From Aeoliella mucimassa (GTDB taxonomy: Bacteria > Planctomycetota > Planctomycetia > Pirellulales > Lacipirellulaceae), in contig NZ_CP036278.1 of the NCBI RefSeq assembly GCF_007748035.1, positions 4,836,001 to 4,900,000 of the forward strand: a stretch of 64,000 nt of DNA. The letters are read 5' to 3'. Under the pieces are notes generated by a model. The model searched no databases and was not told where the DNA came from. It saw nothing but the letters and a program-made list of their open reading frames with translations. Of the stretch, positions 37,701 through 45,553 are shown in pieces. The stretch's first letter is position 1. Every line of letters starts with the position of its first letter. Made by a program: the position numbers and the translations under genes.

Positions 37701-37763
37701 CAGCAGCGAAGCCCATGCCAGCATTGCAGTCAACGAGCGAGAATCAAAAGGCTGTGCAAGCAT
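34737..37763 (-). CDS. Secreted TPR protein with a C-terminal, apparently inactive CHAT-like domain
   Basis: A 1008-residue exported protein. A signal peptide runs to about residue 32 (LTAMLAWASLLVVAGLHQPALA). Residues 40-560 are helical, TPR-like repeats (MAIEELYEGDYRGALKDF, YYQMGNTSQALVEFDAACELY). The C-terminal 380 residues match the CHAT caspase-like fold: LIVIPDGVLWHAPIEALMP, then GAKTVMLSRW and HPFLWAGYLLV. At the position of the catalytic HG (usually xATHG) it reads ATAE, about residues 830-833, and at the position of the catalytic Cys (usually SACET) it reads GGMRT, about 873-877. So the peptidase dyad seems lost. It may serve as a scaffold or receptor; it ends 266 bases from pckA, apparently its own unit. 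Confidence 0.82.
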   Translation of the reverse strand: MLAQPFDSRSLTAMLAWASLLVVAGLHQPALAQLGSTTPTQGYYMAIEELYEGDYRGALKDFQGEVRGGIRIGLTRWIDSICYQTMLGETYYQMGNTSQALVEFDAACELYLSYPKWLLSVDFRQAIRPDANPVRRIAPWGRPQRQVTYGQLPDTMLIQQGEMITEQRLQQGGTIQSQQMWRVDVVEVVRATALAIRRRNEILGPLGKTDRMSKSLVDTLARGDTTQRNHWSGVWSELLLATAQQGIGESQQALAHFSRAALIDGRYDHDLTAAALLGQATIALESGNAQAALNLATEASYAAYAYEDYDLLGASFELMHRAFIAGGGEGALAQLDVAAQWATRKNFDHLAATCLIGEAEQLVSSGDSRTSLAKLGAISTRRRDLKAGRLGPWRRYVEAFIAYEENNAKLGDKAIAEAIVQNRAQSLRNFQIGLTTGRVDSGRLPTREAVDLYAILLREPLAADWAYSPLETLTNLTTPYEGAMNRWLLSALDREQVTDAIDIADLAKRRRFWLAQGIGGRLLAIRHLLESDPVLLSPEAAVERRDLLLRAPDYSKLVEQAAEIRAEIDAKPMADDSGKMDNNQYNLLKRLASNAEQREALIRRLAMRRDATDMMVPPRMNAAALQQKLDKGQTVMVFHQAGNAVFGFVLLDKDYHLWRLPDAEVMAEATGDMLRAMGNFTQSRTLTTEDLSLELWKPMAMQYGDLLFEESRINLTNTKELIVIPDGVLWHAPIEALMPTIGGNKDFVIDRTPVRYAPTLGYAMPNAKPMRPIRTSIVAAEIGAGATDFLPQQAAEEIASTVTGSVVLNAPVTTPTPLIASMAEELVVLATAEIDPSEPYAFTPMPLDRPTSRGTLGTWTELPLPGCERIILGGMRTVAESGLKARSRSRNAEAVVPGPEMFHASCTLLASGAKTVMLSRWQTSGKTQRDLLRELVLELPHTTADEAWRRSVALARRTNLDPDQEPRYKRADATSEVPTAEHPFLWAGYLLVDTGYDPRPAEEEPAQP

Positions 37764-38090
37764 AGCAATTAGGGGGTAAAGGGATCGACGGACAGACGTT
37801 GCCGTATTCTACCATTCGTAGCCAAGGTGGGCGATTTATCCCGCAATTCTGCAGAATTTCCAGCTCGCGGTAATTACCTATCTTTTCATCGATCGGGCCA
37901 TCGATCGGGTCGACATCCCCTGGCTGCTAGCAACCAGGGTTAAAAAACGTTCCAAATGTTAAACCTTGCCGGTCGAGTGGACGATAACGGTGGTAACGGC
38001 TGGCCGTGCGCCCCGTTTGCATCACAGAATTCCATTTCGGACAGCGGCCTTCCGCGATCGTCCAAACTCATCACAAAAACGGTTCGACGG
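37764..38090. promoter_or_regulatory. Intergenic region between TPR-CHAT gene and small lipoprotein gene
   Basis: About 330 bases between divergent starts. An A-run (TTAAAAAACG) near 37940 is the only notable simple feature. The open frame extending upstream of 38091 has no recognisable protein features. Confidence 0.35.
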
Positions 38091-38315
38091 ATGAATCACA
38101 AACTCAAGCACGCCACTTGCGGCCTTGTTGTTCTCGCTTCGATGGCGCTTACCGGCTGCCAGGGCGTCTACTCCGGTCAGGTGCTGCCGAGCCCCTACTA
38201 CCGTGGCGACGACGTGCAGTACTTTCCCAAAGGCCCTGAAATGAAGCTGGCCCGCGAAGCGGCCGCCATGCAGGAAGCCAAGGCACAAACCGAAAGCACT
38301 CCGCAGAATCGCTAA
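38091..38315 (+). CDS. Small putative lipoprotein, function unknown
   Basis: A 74-residue protein beginning at ATG 38091. The N-terminus is a lipoprotein signal peptide with lipobox LTGC (VVLASMALTGCQG), so the mature protein starts with a lipidated Cys and is about 52 residues. That part is Tyr/Pro-rich at first (LPSPYYRGDDVQYFPKGPE) and then an Ala/Glu-rich helix. A longer frame from 37956 exists, but would bury the signal peptide. Similar small 'GxYSGQVLPSPYYxxDDVQYFPxGPE'-like lipoproteins are, as far as I recall, common in planctomycetes, with no known role. Confidence 0.75.
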   Translation: MNHKLKHATCGLVVLASMALTGCQGVYSGQVLPSPYYRGDDVQYFPKGPEMKLAREAAAMQEAKAQTESTPQNR

Positions 38316-38584
38316 GCCAAGTCGCACCAGCGTCAGCTACTCGGCGCAGTGACTCTCGCTTTGCGACTCTGGCAGATCGCTGCCTGAGTGACGCATAGCA
38401 GGTTGTCGCCGAACAGTGCCAGGCGAGCTGACACGTTGCGCTGCGAGCGAATGCACTGGGCGTGAGCCTTGGTGTTCGACCGCCAGCGATGCAGCACTGG
38501 CAGCGCGATGCCGAGCGATATCGCAGCCGCGCGCCGATATCGCCTTGCTCGAAACATCAGCCCCCAAACTTGGGGGCTATTTTC
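38316..38584 (+). other. Structured intergenic segment ending in a terminator-like hairpin
   Basis: No supportable gene. Two hairpins are visible: GCGATATCG (38515-38523) with CGATATCGC (38535-38543), extended by GAGC/GCTC, and AGCCCCCAA (38559-38567) with TTGGGGGCT (38570-38578) followed by ATTTT. The second looks like an intrinsic terminator 245 bases past the lipoprotein stop. It may end a long 3' UTR or a separate small RNA. Confidence 0.4.
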
Positions 38585-38617
38585 GTGCGCCGCCCGCCTG
38601 AGGAATGGTCCATGGTG

Positions 38618-38975
38618 AATAGATTCCCAATTTTCCCACCGATGGGAAAATTGAATCTCGGGCCAAGCTTAAAAAACAGTGGTTTTCGGGCTCGAATAGA
38701 TTCCCATTTCCCAAAACGCATCGAGTGGGAATCTATTTTCGCGGCGGGAATCAATCGTAAGTCATTGATAGGTAATAAGTTGCATCAACACCTCCGCGGA
38801 AAGTGCCCAAAATAGATTCCCACCCATGGGTAACTATTTCTGGGGAGGGGGGCCGATTGAGGATTTGGGATTGCGGATTACGGAATGTCATCCTGCGGGG
38901 AGCTTCCAGCGACCCGAAGGATCCAGCCTACCGCTTACAGCCCAAAGCCTACAGCTTTGACAACCGCGCAGCAGC
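38618..38975 (-). repeat. Dispersed intergenic repeat, copy B
   Basis: Reverse-complement partner of 19686-20062. The word AATAGATTCCCA (complement TGGGAATCTATT) is at 38618-38629, 38695-38706 and 38811-38822, inverted at 38726-38737 and, with one change, 38827-38838. All opposed pairs match those in copy A at the same spacing, while the stretches between them have diverged. AATTTTCCCACCGATGGGAA forms another hairpin at 38628-38651. The outer arm ending near 38975 (TTTGACAACCGCGCAGCAGC) matches the arm at 19686-19712. A plus-strand frame covers it but seems to be a by-product of the repeat. Confidence 0.8.
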
Positions 38976-39333
38976 GAACCTCGACTGCCTGGAACTTCCA
39001 AGCGCCGTTCTTGCCGTGACTTACCACGCCGACTCAAATTGTCAAAGATCGCCCGCCACTCGGCGAGCATGAACATGCGTCCACACACCCATTAGACCCG
39101 ATTGGGTGGCCAAATGCGAGCAAAAAACCAGCAGTAACCGCCAAGTCGATCGAGTGTTCCCAGCGGCGGCCCTGGCCCCCGAACCGAAGAGTGATCGTCG
39201 CGGTCTTGGAGGGTGAGTCAGGCTCGCCATGCCAGTGGGTTGCGTCCAGATCGATTGCCAATCCCCCGAGCTATCCTGTTTGTACTAATCCTGTTTGTAT
39301 TACCGAAGTTTCTTGCACGAAAAGGTCGCTGCG
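38976..39333. other. Intergenic, no gene identified
   Basis: About 360 bases between the repeat and the GNAT gene. A 75-codon minus-strand frame (39034-39261) has no recognisable motif, no ribosome-binding site and His/Trp/Ser-rich composition; I do not call it. It may be a decayed remnant. Confidence 0.3.
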
Positions 39334-39741
39334 ATGACGATTACCTACGCGGTCGAACCGCAGCTGTCGGTCGAGGAGTTCGTCGGTGTGCTGGAGCGGT
39401 CGACTCTCGCCGCGCGACGCCCGGTCGACGACTTACCGCGCATCGCCGAGATGCTGCGTCATGCCAGCGTGATCGTTACCGCCAGGGATACCGCAGGGCT
39501 GCTGGTCGGCGTCTCGCGGGCGATTACCGACTTCAGCTACTGCACCTACTTGTCGGACCTGGCCGTCGATCAGTCGCATCAGGGGCAAGGCATCGGTCGG
39601 CAACTCATCGACCACACTCACCAACATGCGGGGCTCGCGACCACGTTGCTGCTGCTCTCAGCACCACAGGCCGAAACGTATTACCCTCACATCGGCATGA
39701 AGCCGCACCACTCGTGCTGGCTGCGCTCGCCGCAGCAGTAA
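39334..39741 (+). CDS. GNAT-family N-acetyltransferase
   Basis: A 135-residue acetyltransferase. The acetyl-CoA-binding motif A is [19 protein letters not shown], following the strand TYLSDLAV; the C-terminal part ([18 protein letters not shown]) matches motif B. I start at ATG 39334, with AAAGG 9 bases upstream; the longer frame starts at 39295. GNATs transfer acetyl to amines of small molecules, antibiotics or protein N-termini; the substrate here cannot be told. It stands alone, next to the repeat. Confidence 0.85.
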   Translation: MTITYAVEPQLSVEEFVGVLERSTLAARRPVDDLPRIAEMLRHASVIVTARDTAGLLVGVSRAITDFSYCTYLSDLAVDQSHQGQGIGRQLIDHTHQHAGLATTLLLLSAPQAETYYPHIGMKPHHSCWLRSPQQ

Positions 39742-39768
39742 CCAGCAAGTTCGCAATGTACCGCGCAT

Positions 39769-39805
39769 AAAAAACTACCGACTCGGGAAGCTCCCAAGCC
39801 GGAAG
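39769..39805 (-). terminator. Rho-independent terminator after the YXWGXW gene
   Basis: On the minus strand, TTCCGGCTTGGGA and TCCCGAGTCGGTAG pair (two G-T wobbles, loop GCT) and are followed by six T residues (complement of 39769-39774). It lies 33 bases past the stop of the 39838-41634 gene. Confidence 0.75.
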
Positions 39806-39837
39806 TGTTGATCAAGGTGCTAACTCAACACGCCGAG

Positions 39838-41634
39838 TTAGTCTTTGCCTTTTCCTTTGCCGCGCGATTTACCAGAGCCGTTGCTCGACGCTCCTCGGTT
39901 CGAGGAACCTTTGTTCGAAGGCCCTCTATTCGAAGGTGCCTTGTTGGCCTGCCCACGGTTACCGCGGTTGCCACGATTCCCTTCGGCCTGCCCACGATTG
40001 GACTGCTGACGATTGGGCTGCTGTGGCTTGCGGAAATCAGGCCTGCGCATCTCGGGCTTTGCTTGCGGACGAGGCTGCTCAGCTTGCTTCTTCGCCGAGC
40101 CGCGTTGCTGCTCCTGACGTTTTCGGACCGCTTCGCGTTGTTGTTCCTGAATACGCTTGATCGCATCACGCTGCTGATCTTGCATCTTCTGGAACGTGCG
40201 CCGTTGCTGCTCTTGACGCTGTTGGTTGATGTCACGAAGCTGCTGATCGCGGTTTTTAGAAAACTGGCGGATAAAGTCTTGGCGATCCTTCGAAGGCTCG
40301 CGAACTTGCTCCTTCTCCTGCTGTTGCAGCTTCTTCTGATACTCTTCGCGTTTCTCCATGTAGTCGCGGATATCACGGTTTCGCGACTTCTCTTGATCGC
40401 GAAGCTCTTCACGGCGGTCTTTTTCCGCTTCGAGCAGGCGATCACGATCCACGCGTAGCACTTCATGGCGACGAGGCTGGTTATTGAACTCATAACCACG
40501 ACGGCGATTGAAGTACCGCCCGTTGAGTAGGATGTCGGAACCAGCCGCTAGCAAAGCATCTTCCAGGTCGACGCGTCCGTTGCGCTGCCAATCGCGTTGC
40601 GCCTGCCAGGTGTTGCGGGGACGCATATCACGGTGGTCGCGATAGTAGTCGTGCCGAGTTTGGAACTGGCGAAACCGATCGCGGTGGAACGTGGTATAGA
40701 ACATCCGCAGCGGATCGTAGTAGTAGCCTTGGTTGTAGGTAGTCCACGCGACGAAGTTATTGCGCGGCATCCGATAGTCGTAGTAATTGCCAAAGCAGTA
40801 GTGGCCGTAGTTCATGTTGATGAACAGGTGAACTGGCAAACGATCGACCATCACCACCGAAGTCGGCGAGTAGCGATAGCTGCTGGTGACGTTCTCGTTC
40901 ATCACGACCGGAGTGTACAGCACACCGCGGTCTTCGAGTTGGTAATCCCAATAGCCAGGCACCACGACGTAGCCTTGTGGAGTCCAGCTGTAACGCATCG
41001 GCATCCACACCAGACCATCGTAGCCTTGCGCCCAGAAGCCAGGGCGCCACTCAAACCGCTCGCGGCCAGGTTGCCAACAGCCAGGCACCCAGATGTGCGA
41101 CGGCGTGGGCTGCGCGCCGGGATTCTCTTCACGAGGTTCGGGAGGTTGCTCGGCCAGCACTAGCAGGTCGGAACCATCGGACCAATAGCCCGACCCCCAG
41201 GCGTAGCCGCCATCAACGCGCTCCCAATAGCCAGGTTTCCATACTTTGCCCTCGGGCGGAAGCCGCCAAACACCGCTGACCCATACGAATCGCTCGTCGG
41301 CAGGTTCCCATCCCCAGTACCCGGGGATCCATTGGAACTCGCGACTCTGCGGTCCGATGCTGGGAGGGACTTCCGAGACCTTAGCGGGCGGCTGACGGTT
41401 GATCACGAACGACGACTGCGAACCACCAAATGGCTGCGCGAACGCTTCGTGAATCGGGCCACGGCTAAGCTCCGTGAATTGGTGCGACAACTCGTTTTGC
41501 TGCACCGAGTAGTCGGGGGTCGGCGGGGGAGGCAGCTGGGCCACGAGAGTCGCGGCCGGCAAACTGCAACAAGCGGCGACCAACATGAGCGACTTCGTGC
41601 ACCTGCTAACGCAGGAAAATAGGCGAGACATCAA
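39838..41634 (-). CDS. Secreted YXWGXW/WxxGxW-repeat protein with a coiled-coil and basic disordered tail
   Basis: A 598-residue exported protein. A signal peptide ends near residue 32 (LMLVAACCSLPAATLVAQ). Residues 75-240 carry WxxGxW-type repeats: IPGYWGWEP, WVSGVWRLP, KPGYWERV, WGSGYW, WVPGCWQPG, WRPGFWAQG and VPGYWDY. Residues 245-380 are Tyr/Arg-rich. Residues about 390-510 are a long charged coiled-coil of Glu, Arg, Lys and Gln (KRIQEQQREAVRKRQEQQ). The C-terminus is a basic disordered stretch of Asn, Arg, Gly, Ser and Lys (NRGNRGNRGQANKAPSNRG). YXWGXW repeat proteins are envelope or outer-membrane associated in some bacteria, with unclear roles. The basic tail could bind nucleic acid or polysaccharide. 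Confidence 0.8.
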   Translation of the reverse strand: MMSRLFSCVSRCTKSLMLVAACCSLPAATLVAQLPPPPTPDYSVQQNELSHQFTELSRGPIHEAFAQPFGGSQSSFVINRQPPAKVSEVPPSIGPQSREFQWIPGYWGWEPADERFVWVSGVWRLPPEGKVWKPGYWERVDGGYAWGSGYWSDGSDLLVLAEQPPEPREENPGAQPTPSHIWVPGCWQPGRERFEWRPGFWAQGYDGLVWMPMRYSWTPQGYVVVPGYWDYQLEDRGVLYTPVVMNENVTSSYRYSPTSVVMVDRLPVHLFINMNYGHYCFGNYYDYRMPRNNFVAWTTYNQGYYYDPLRMFYTTFHRDRFRQFQTRHDYYRDHRDMRPRNTWQAQRDWQRNGRVDLEDALLAAGSDILLNGRYFNRRRGYEFNNQPRRHEVLRVDRDRLLEAEKDRREELRDQEKSRNRDIRDYMEKREEYQKKLQQQEKEQVREPSKDRQDFIRQFSKNRDQQLRDINQQRQEQQRRTFQKMQDQQRDAIKRIQEQQREAVRKRQEQQRGSAKKQAEQPRPQAKPEMRRPDFRKPQQPNRQQSNRGQAEGNRGNRGNRGQANKAPSNRGPSNKGSSNRGASSNGSGKSRGKGKGKD

Positions 41635-42257
41635 CGGTTACTCCTTACGAATAATGGGTTCGTCGAAGTAAAAAGCAAACGGAGCGCCATTCGCCGACTG
41701 GTTACCCGCAAACAGGGCGAATTCGCAGTTCCCTGACGTTTCGATAGCCTGCCAGGGAAGCGAGAATCTCCTGGCAGAATCGGTCTTTCGCCTGAATACA
41801 GCCGTTTTTTGCCTGGAGTTTGGAAAAGCTCCCGCTTGGCCTTTGTCCGACTTCAGAAGTTGGTCGACCGACGAGCAACCCGCGATCAGACTGGTTGCCA
41901 GAGCATCAAACTGTCGTCAGAACGACGACAGCTGTCTCAAATCGTGATAGCACTCGCGCGCAACGAGCATTCATCTCTCTAGTCGACCTTGGCAACTCTT
42001 GAGAGGTTCTCGCCAGTTCGCCGGAATCGGCTTGGCCGCTAGCAGCTACTCTGCCGGTCGTATGGGCTAAGCGGGGCGACCTTGCCGGTCGTAGCGGTTC
42101 TGTCTGTTGCCTTTTCGTAACTTGCTCGATCCATTGGCAACAAAGTCTTTTTCCATCCGCAACCGGTTGGTAAAGTCGAAATCACGGGAGCGCCGGAGTG
42201 CTTCCATGAATCCAGAAGCCCACTTTGCGCAGCGGTCGATGCCGCTGCAAGCCTGCT
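41635..42257. promoter_or_regulatory. Divergent intergenic region
   Basis: About 620 bases between the YXWGXW gene and the 42258 gene. No frame has supportable gene features. Both promoters should lie here. Nothing else stands out. Confidence 0.35.
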
Positions 42258-42824
42258 ATGTATTTTTCTGAATCTCAGCACGACGAAGTCGACAGCCTGC
42301 TCCGTAACGCACGGTTGCGGGACGAATTGGAACCCTTGTTCGACGAGTCGATCGGTAGTGTCGACTACCGCGCGATGTCGACGCATCGCGAAAACGAATT
42401 CTTGCAGTCGATGCTCGACTGGGAGCGGGCGCCGATGGTGCCGATCAGCCAATGGTTCGATCCTGAACTGGTGCTGCCGCATCCCGATCACCTGGCGGGT
42501 GATCAGTTGAGCGAACTGCTCGATACGGTCGTGGAGCAACTGTACGAAAAGCAAATCGTACTCGACTTCACGAACCACCTCGACGATCGCCAGCTCTACA
42601 CGCTGATCTATCGCGATATTCTGCCGAGCTACGAGAAGAAACTCTCGAAGCGCAACAGCTTCTTGCATTGGGATTGTGCCAATGTGGAAGGCGACCCCGC
42701 CATCTGGTTGCGATACTACGCCAGCGACGAAGAGCGTCAGGTGTGGGCCGACGAAACCGGTGAGCGGCTGCCGCCGCGCGAGGTTCCGCCCCACGCCCGC
42801 CAGTTGCCACGCGCCCCGATGTAA
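42258..42824 (+). CDS. Conserved-looking cytoplasmic protein of unknown function
   Basis: A 188-residue soluble, acidic protein with no signal peptide or membrane segment. I start at ATG 42258 (MYFSES) because the upstream frame is Arg/Cys-rich and atypical. Codon use and composition look like a real gene. Features: EVDSLLRNARLRDELEPLFDESIG near the start, a central DWERAPMVPISQWFDPELVLP, then YTLIYRDILPSYEKKLSKR, and a WDCANVEGDPAIWLRYYASDEERQVWADETGE segment near the end. I do not recognise a family. It converges on hemW, 20 bases apart. Confidence 0.7.
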   Translation: MYFSESQHDEVDSLLRNARLRDELEPLFDESIGSVDYRAMSTHRENEFLQSMLDWERAPMVPISQWFDPELVLPHPDHLAGDQLSELLDTVVEQLYEKQIVLDFTNHLDDRQLYTLIYRDILPSYEKKLSKRNSFLHWDCANVEGDPAIWLRYYASDEERQVWADETGERLPPREVPPHARQLPRAPM

Positions 42825-42844
42825 TCGGGCGGAAGGCCGGAGAA

Positions 42845-43978
42845 TTACAGCATCTCGGGCCACATGGCGTCGCTAACCAGAAGCCCTTCGCGGGTGAGTT
42901 TCACGCGGTGGTCGTCCACCTGCAACAGACCGATGTCGACGAACTTGTCGATCGCCTCGGCTGCCAGTTGCTCGACCGCATAGCCAGTGGCTGCTTGAAA
43001 CTCCTGCCGATCGACTCCTTCCAAGCGGCGGAGTCCGAATACCAACCGTTCGCGAGCGCGAGCTTCGTGGTCGAGCTGTTCCCGTTCTGCGACTGGCGAC
43101 TCGCCTGCCTGCACACGTCGCAGGTAGGTGGTGGTACTGCGATGATTGGTCTCGCGAACGCCGGCCACGTAACGGGCTGCACCGGGCCCAGCGGCAAAGT
43201 ACTCGTCGCCCCGCCAGTAGGTTTCGTTATGCCGACTGCGATGGCCCGGCCGCGCGAAGTTCGAGACCTCGTAGTGCTCGTAGCCCGCCTGATTCAGCCG
43301 CTCGATGGTCGACAGGTACATGTCGCGTTGCAGCTCGTCTTCCGACTCCACCAGCTCACCCCGTAGCAAGCGGCCCCAGTAAGTGGTGCCCTTTTCGAAG
43401 GTGAGCCCGTAGACCGAAATGTGCTCGGGCTGCAAATCGATGGCCTGCTGCAGGTCGCGATGCCACTGGTCGAGCGTCTCGTCCGGCGTTGCGAAGATCA
43501 AATCGAGCGACACCGCCAGCTTGTGCTCGTGGGCGAGCTGCATCGAGCGAATGATATCGCTCGCGGTGTGATCGCGTTCGAGCAGTTTCAGCTTCTCGGG
43601 CCGAAACGACTGCCCACCCAAACTCAGGCGGTTCGCTCCGCTGTTGGCGATCGTTCGCGCCATGTCGGTCGACATATCCGCTGGGTTGGCCTCGATGGTC
43701 CACTCGTAACCGCGGGTGTCGGATTGCAAGAGCGGGTGATGGGCGAGCACGATCTCGCCCAGCCGCTCGAGCCCTTCGCACCCTAATTGGGTCGGGGTTC
43801 CACCGCCGAAGTAGAGCGTGATAACCGGCTGCGGCTCGTCGACCAGCGAGGCCAGCTCGCGATCGATCGCATCCAAGTAAGCCGGCACCAACTCGCCCCG
43901 CCCTGCGACCACGGCAAAGTTGCAGTAGCCGCATCGATGGGCGCAGAACGGCACATGGATGTAAGCAGCCTGAGGCAT
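42845..43978 (-). CDS. hemW: HemW-like radical SAM protein (coproporphyrinogen III oxidase-related)
   Basis: A 377-residue radical SAM protein. The cluster motif is FCAHRCGYCNF (CX3CX2C) near residues 11-20, directly after YIHVPF. The GGGTPTQL motif (SAM binding) lies near 60, and the C-terminal HemW domain has SNFARPGHRSRHNETYWRG and GLRRLEGVD. HemW is a heme chaperone; true HemN makes protoporphyrinogen anaerobically, and the short length and the lack of a HemN N-terminal arm favour HemW. It is followed on the minus strand after 36 bases by nothing of the same pathway; its upstream neighbour is the DUF1573 gene. Confidence 0.9.
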   Translation of the reverse strand: MPQAAYIHVPFCAHRCGYCNFAVVAGRGELVPAYLDAIDRELASLVDEPQPVITLYFGGGTPTQLGCEGLERLGEIVLAHHPLLQSDTRGYEWTIEANPADMSTDMARTIANSGANRLSLGGQSFRPEKLKLLERDHTASDIIRSMQLAHEHKLAVSLDLIFATPDETLDQWHRDLQQAIDLQPEHISVYGLTFEKGTTYWGRLLRGELVESEDELQRDMYLSTIERLNQAGYEHYEVSNFARPGHRSRHNETYWRGDEYFAAGPGAARYVAGVRETNHRSTTTYLRRVQAGESPVAEREQLDHEARARERLVFGLRRLEGVDRQEFQAATGYAVEQLAAEAIDKFVDIGLLQVDDHRVKLTREGLLVSDAMWPEML

Positions 43979-44014
43979 GTTAGCGAGTCGACATTCATTG
44001 CCGCCGGGGCTGCG

Positions 44015-45112
44015 TTACTGATTGCCAGCCAGGCTCGAGTCGGACTCGCGAGCCGCGGTCGAGGTGCCTTCGTCGGGATCCGACTCAGGCGTCGATAGCT
44101 CGATGATGTTGGCGTACGCCGTGCAGGTGGCGTTGTATGTTTCGCCGCGATCGGTGTGAATGCTGATTTGCTTCTTCAGCTGGCCAGGTTGCTCGCCAGC
44201 GCGGAAGTTCAACGATACCACGTGGGTGGTTTTGGCTTCGTCGCCGAACTCGAACGAGAAGCAGTCGTCGCAATCGATCTTGGTGATCGTGAAGGGAGTC
44301 TTGCCGCGGACGATCAGCTTCTTGGAAACTTCGCTACCAGGCTCCACATCGCCCAGCACCCAGTTCTCCGGCATCACCGAAATCTCGGGAGTCACGCGGC
44401 CTTCGATATCGAGCGGGATGCGGGGGTTGTTGCTGTCGTTGGTAACCAGCACCAATTGATCCTTCAGGTAACCAGCAGGTGCGGTCTCCTTCAGGCGAAC
44501 CATCAGCTCGTACTGGGCGACTCCGCCGCGGCGCTGCAGGTCGTTCAGCTCGACTTCGTAGTAATCGCTGCTATCGTTCGAGGTGACGACGTCTTTGATT
44601 TCCCAGCCACTGCGGCCTGCGTAGCGGACGCGGACACTCTTCTCGTGCTGCGCGCCCTGATCGACGGTACCAAAGTTGATACCGCCCGGCTCGAACACCA
44701 CGTCGCCGCGAATGTTGCCGCGGACGCGGAGCTGAATCTGGGCCGGATAAGGCTTATCGATCGTTACGGTCAGCGTTGCACTGTGGTACCCGGTGAACGC
44801 GCGAGTGTTAAACTTGGCGACCACGTAGGCCTTTTCGTAGGTTTTGATCAGGTTGCCTTCGATCGACGGAGTGGTGCAACCACAGCTCGAACGAACGCTT
44901 GCCAGGTGAATGTCTTCGACGAACTTGTTGGTAACTTCAAACTTGTAGACGGTGTCGGACCCGCGAGCGACGGTGCCAAAATCGTGCTCCGTGGTCTCGA
45001 ACATCTTCTTGGGCCACTCCTGGGCGCTGGCGAAGTTCGAGCAGAACAGGTTCGCCTGCAGGCATGCGGCGATACCAAAAATGAACCAAGCAACGCGAAT
45101 TTGGCGAGACAT
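44015..45112 (-). CDS. Secreted DUF1573 (ASH/MSP-like) domain protein
   Basis: A 365-residue exported protein. A signal peptide runs to about residue 32 (VAWFIFGIAACLQANLFCSNFASA). A DUF1573 domain starts around 40: EHDFGTVARGSDTVYKFEVTNK, followed by SVRSSCGCTTPSIEGN with the conserved CGC, typical of the family. A second Ig-like unit begins near 140 (INFGTVDQGAQHEKSVRVRYAG), and a third near 235 (ENWVLGDVEPGSEVSKKLIVRGKTPFTITKIDCDDC). I start at ATG 45112 so that the signal peptide is N-terminal. Probably a periplasmic or surface adaptor; role unknown. Confidence 0.8.
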   Translation of the reverse strand: MSRQIRVAWFIFGIAACLQANLFCSNFASAQEWPKKMFETTEHDFGTVARGSDTVYKFEVTNKFVEDIHLASVRSSCGCTTPSIEGNLIKTYEKAYVVAKFNTRAFTGYHSATLTVTIDKPYPAQIQLRVRGNIRGDVVFEPGGINFGTVDQGAQHEKSVRVRYAGRSGWEIKDVVTSNDSSDYYEVELNDLQRRGGVAQYELMVRLKETAPAGYLKDQLVLVTNDSNNPRIPLDIEGRVTPEISVMPENWVLGDVEPGSEVSKKLIVRGKTPFTITKIDCDDCFSFEFGDEAKTTHVVSLNFRAGEQPGQLKKQISIHTDRGETYNATCTAYANIIELSTPESDPDEGTSTAARESDSSLAGNQ

Positions 45113-45553
45113 GACAATCGTGCTTTCGATGTTAGAGTTCCCCGATGTGGCCAACCGCTATGCGCTTCCCAGCGCTAGTCGGCCCTACCTAGCGACCCCA
45201 CTAGTATTTGGTAGAAGGACGATCGATTTGCCATAACACTGCAATCGAGGCGAATCCAAGTCGGAGTATCGAACCATCCATCTGGCATTATATAGTTTGT
45301 TTGCGGAACTGGTGCAGCAGTCAGTATTGGAATTTAACGTGATTTTCCGTTCAGTGAAGTTTTTCGGAAAGAGCAATTCAGGAGGTGCACATTCGACAGC
45401 TGGTTTAGATTCGCTAAGCAGCGCAGTCGGCTTAACCGGAATCCCGACTCCAGGGCTGGGTGCCCCCCCGCGGCAAGGGTGGACCGCTTTGGTATTATCG
45501 GGGCACAACCCTGTTACCCGTCCTCTTAAAACTTCCCCGTATCTGCACACCCT
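45113..45553. promoter_or_regulatory. Intergenic region upstream of tyrA
   Basis: About 440 bases between divergent starts, with the tyrA-purL promoter expected on the plus side and the DUF1573 promoter on the minus side. No gene, riboswitch or T-box recognised. Confidence 0.35.

Noticed and set aside
39034-39261. A 75-codon minus-strand frame as a transposase remnant
   Set aside because: No catalytic or DNA-binding motif visible and no terminal repeats around it.
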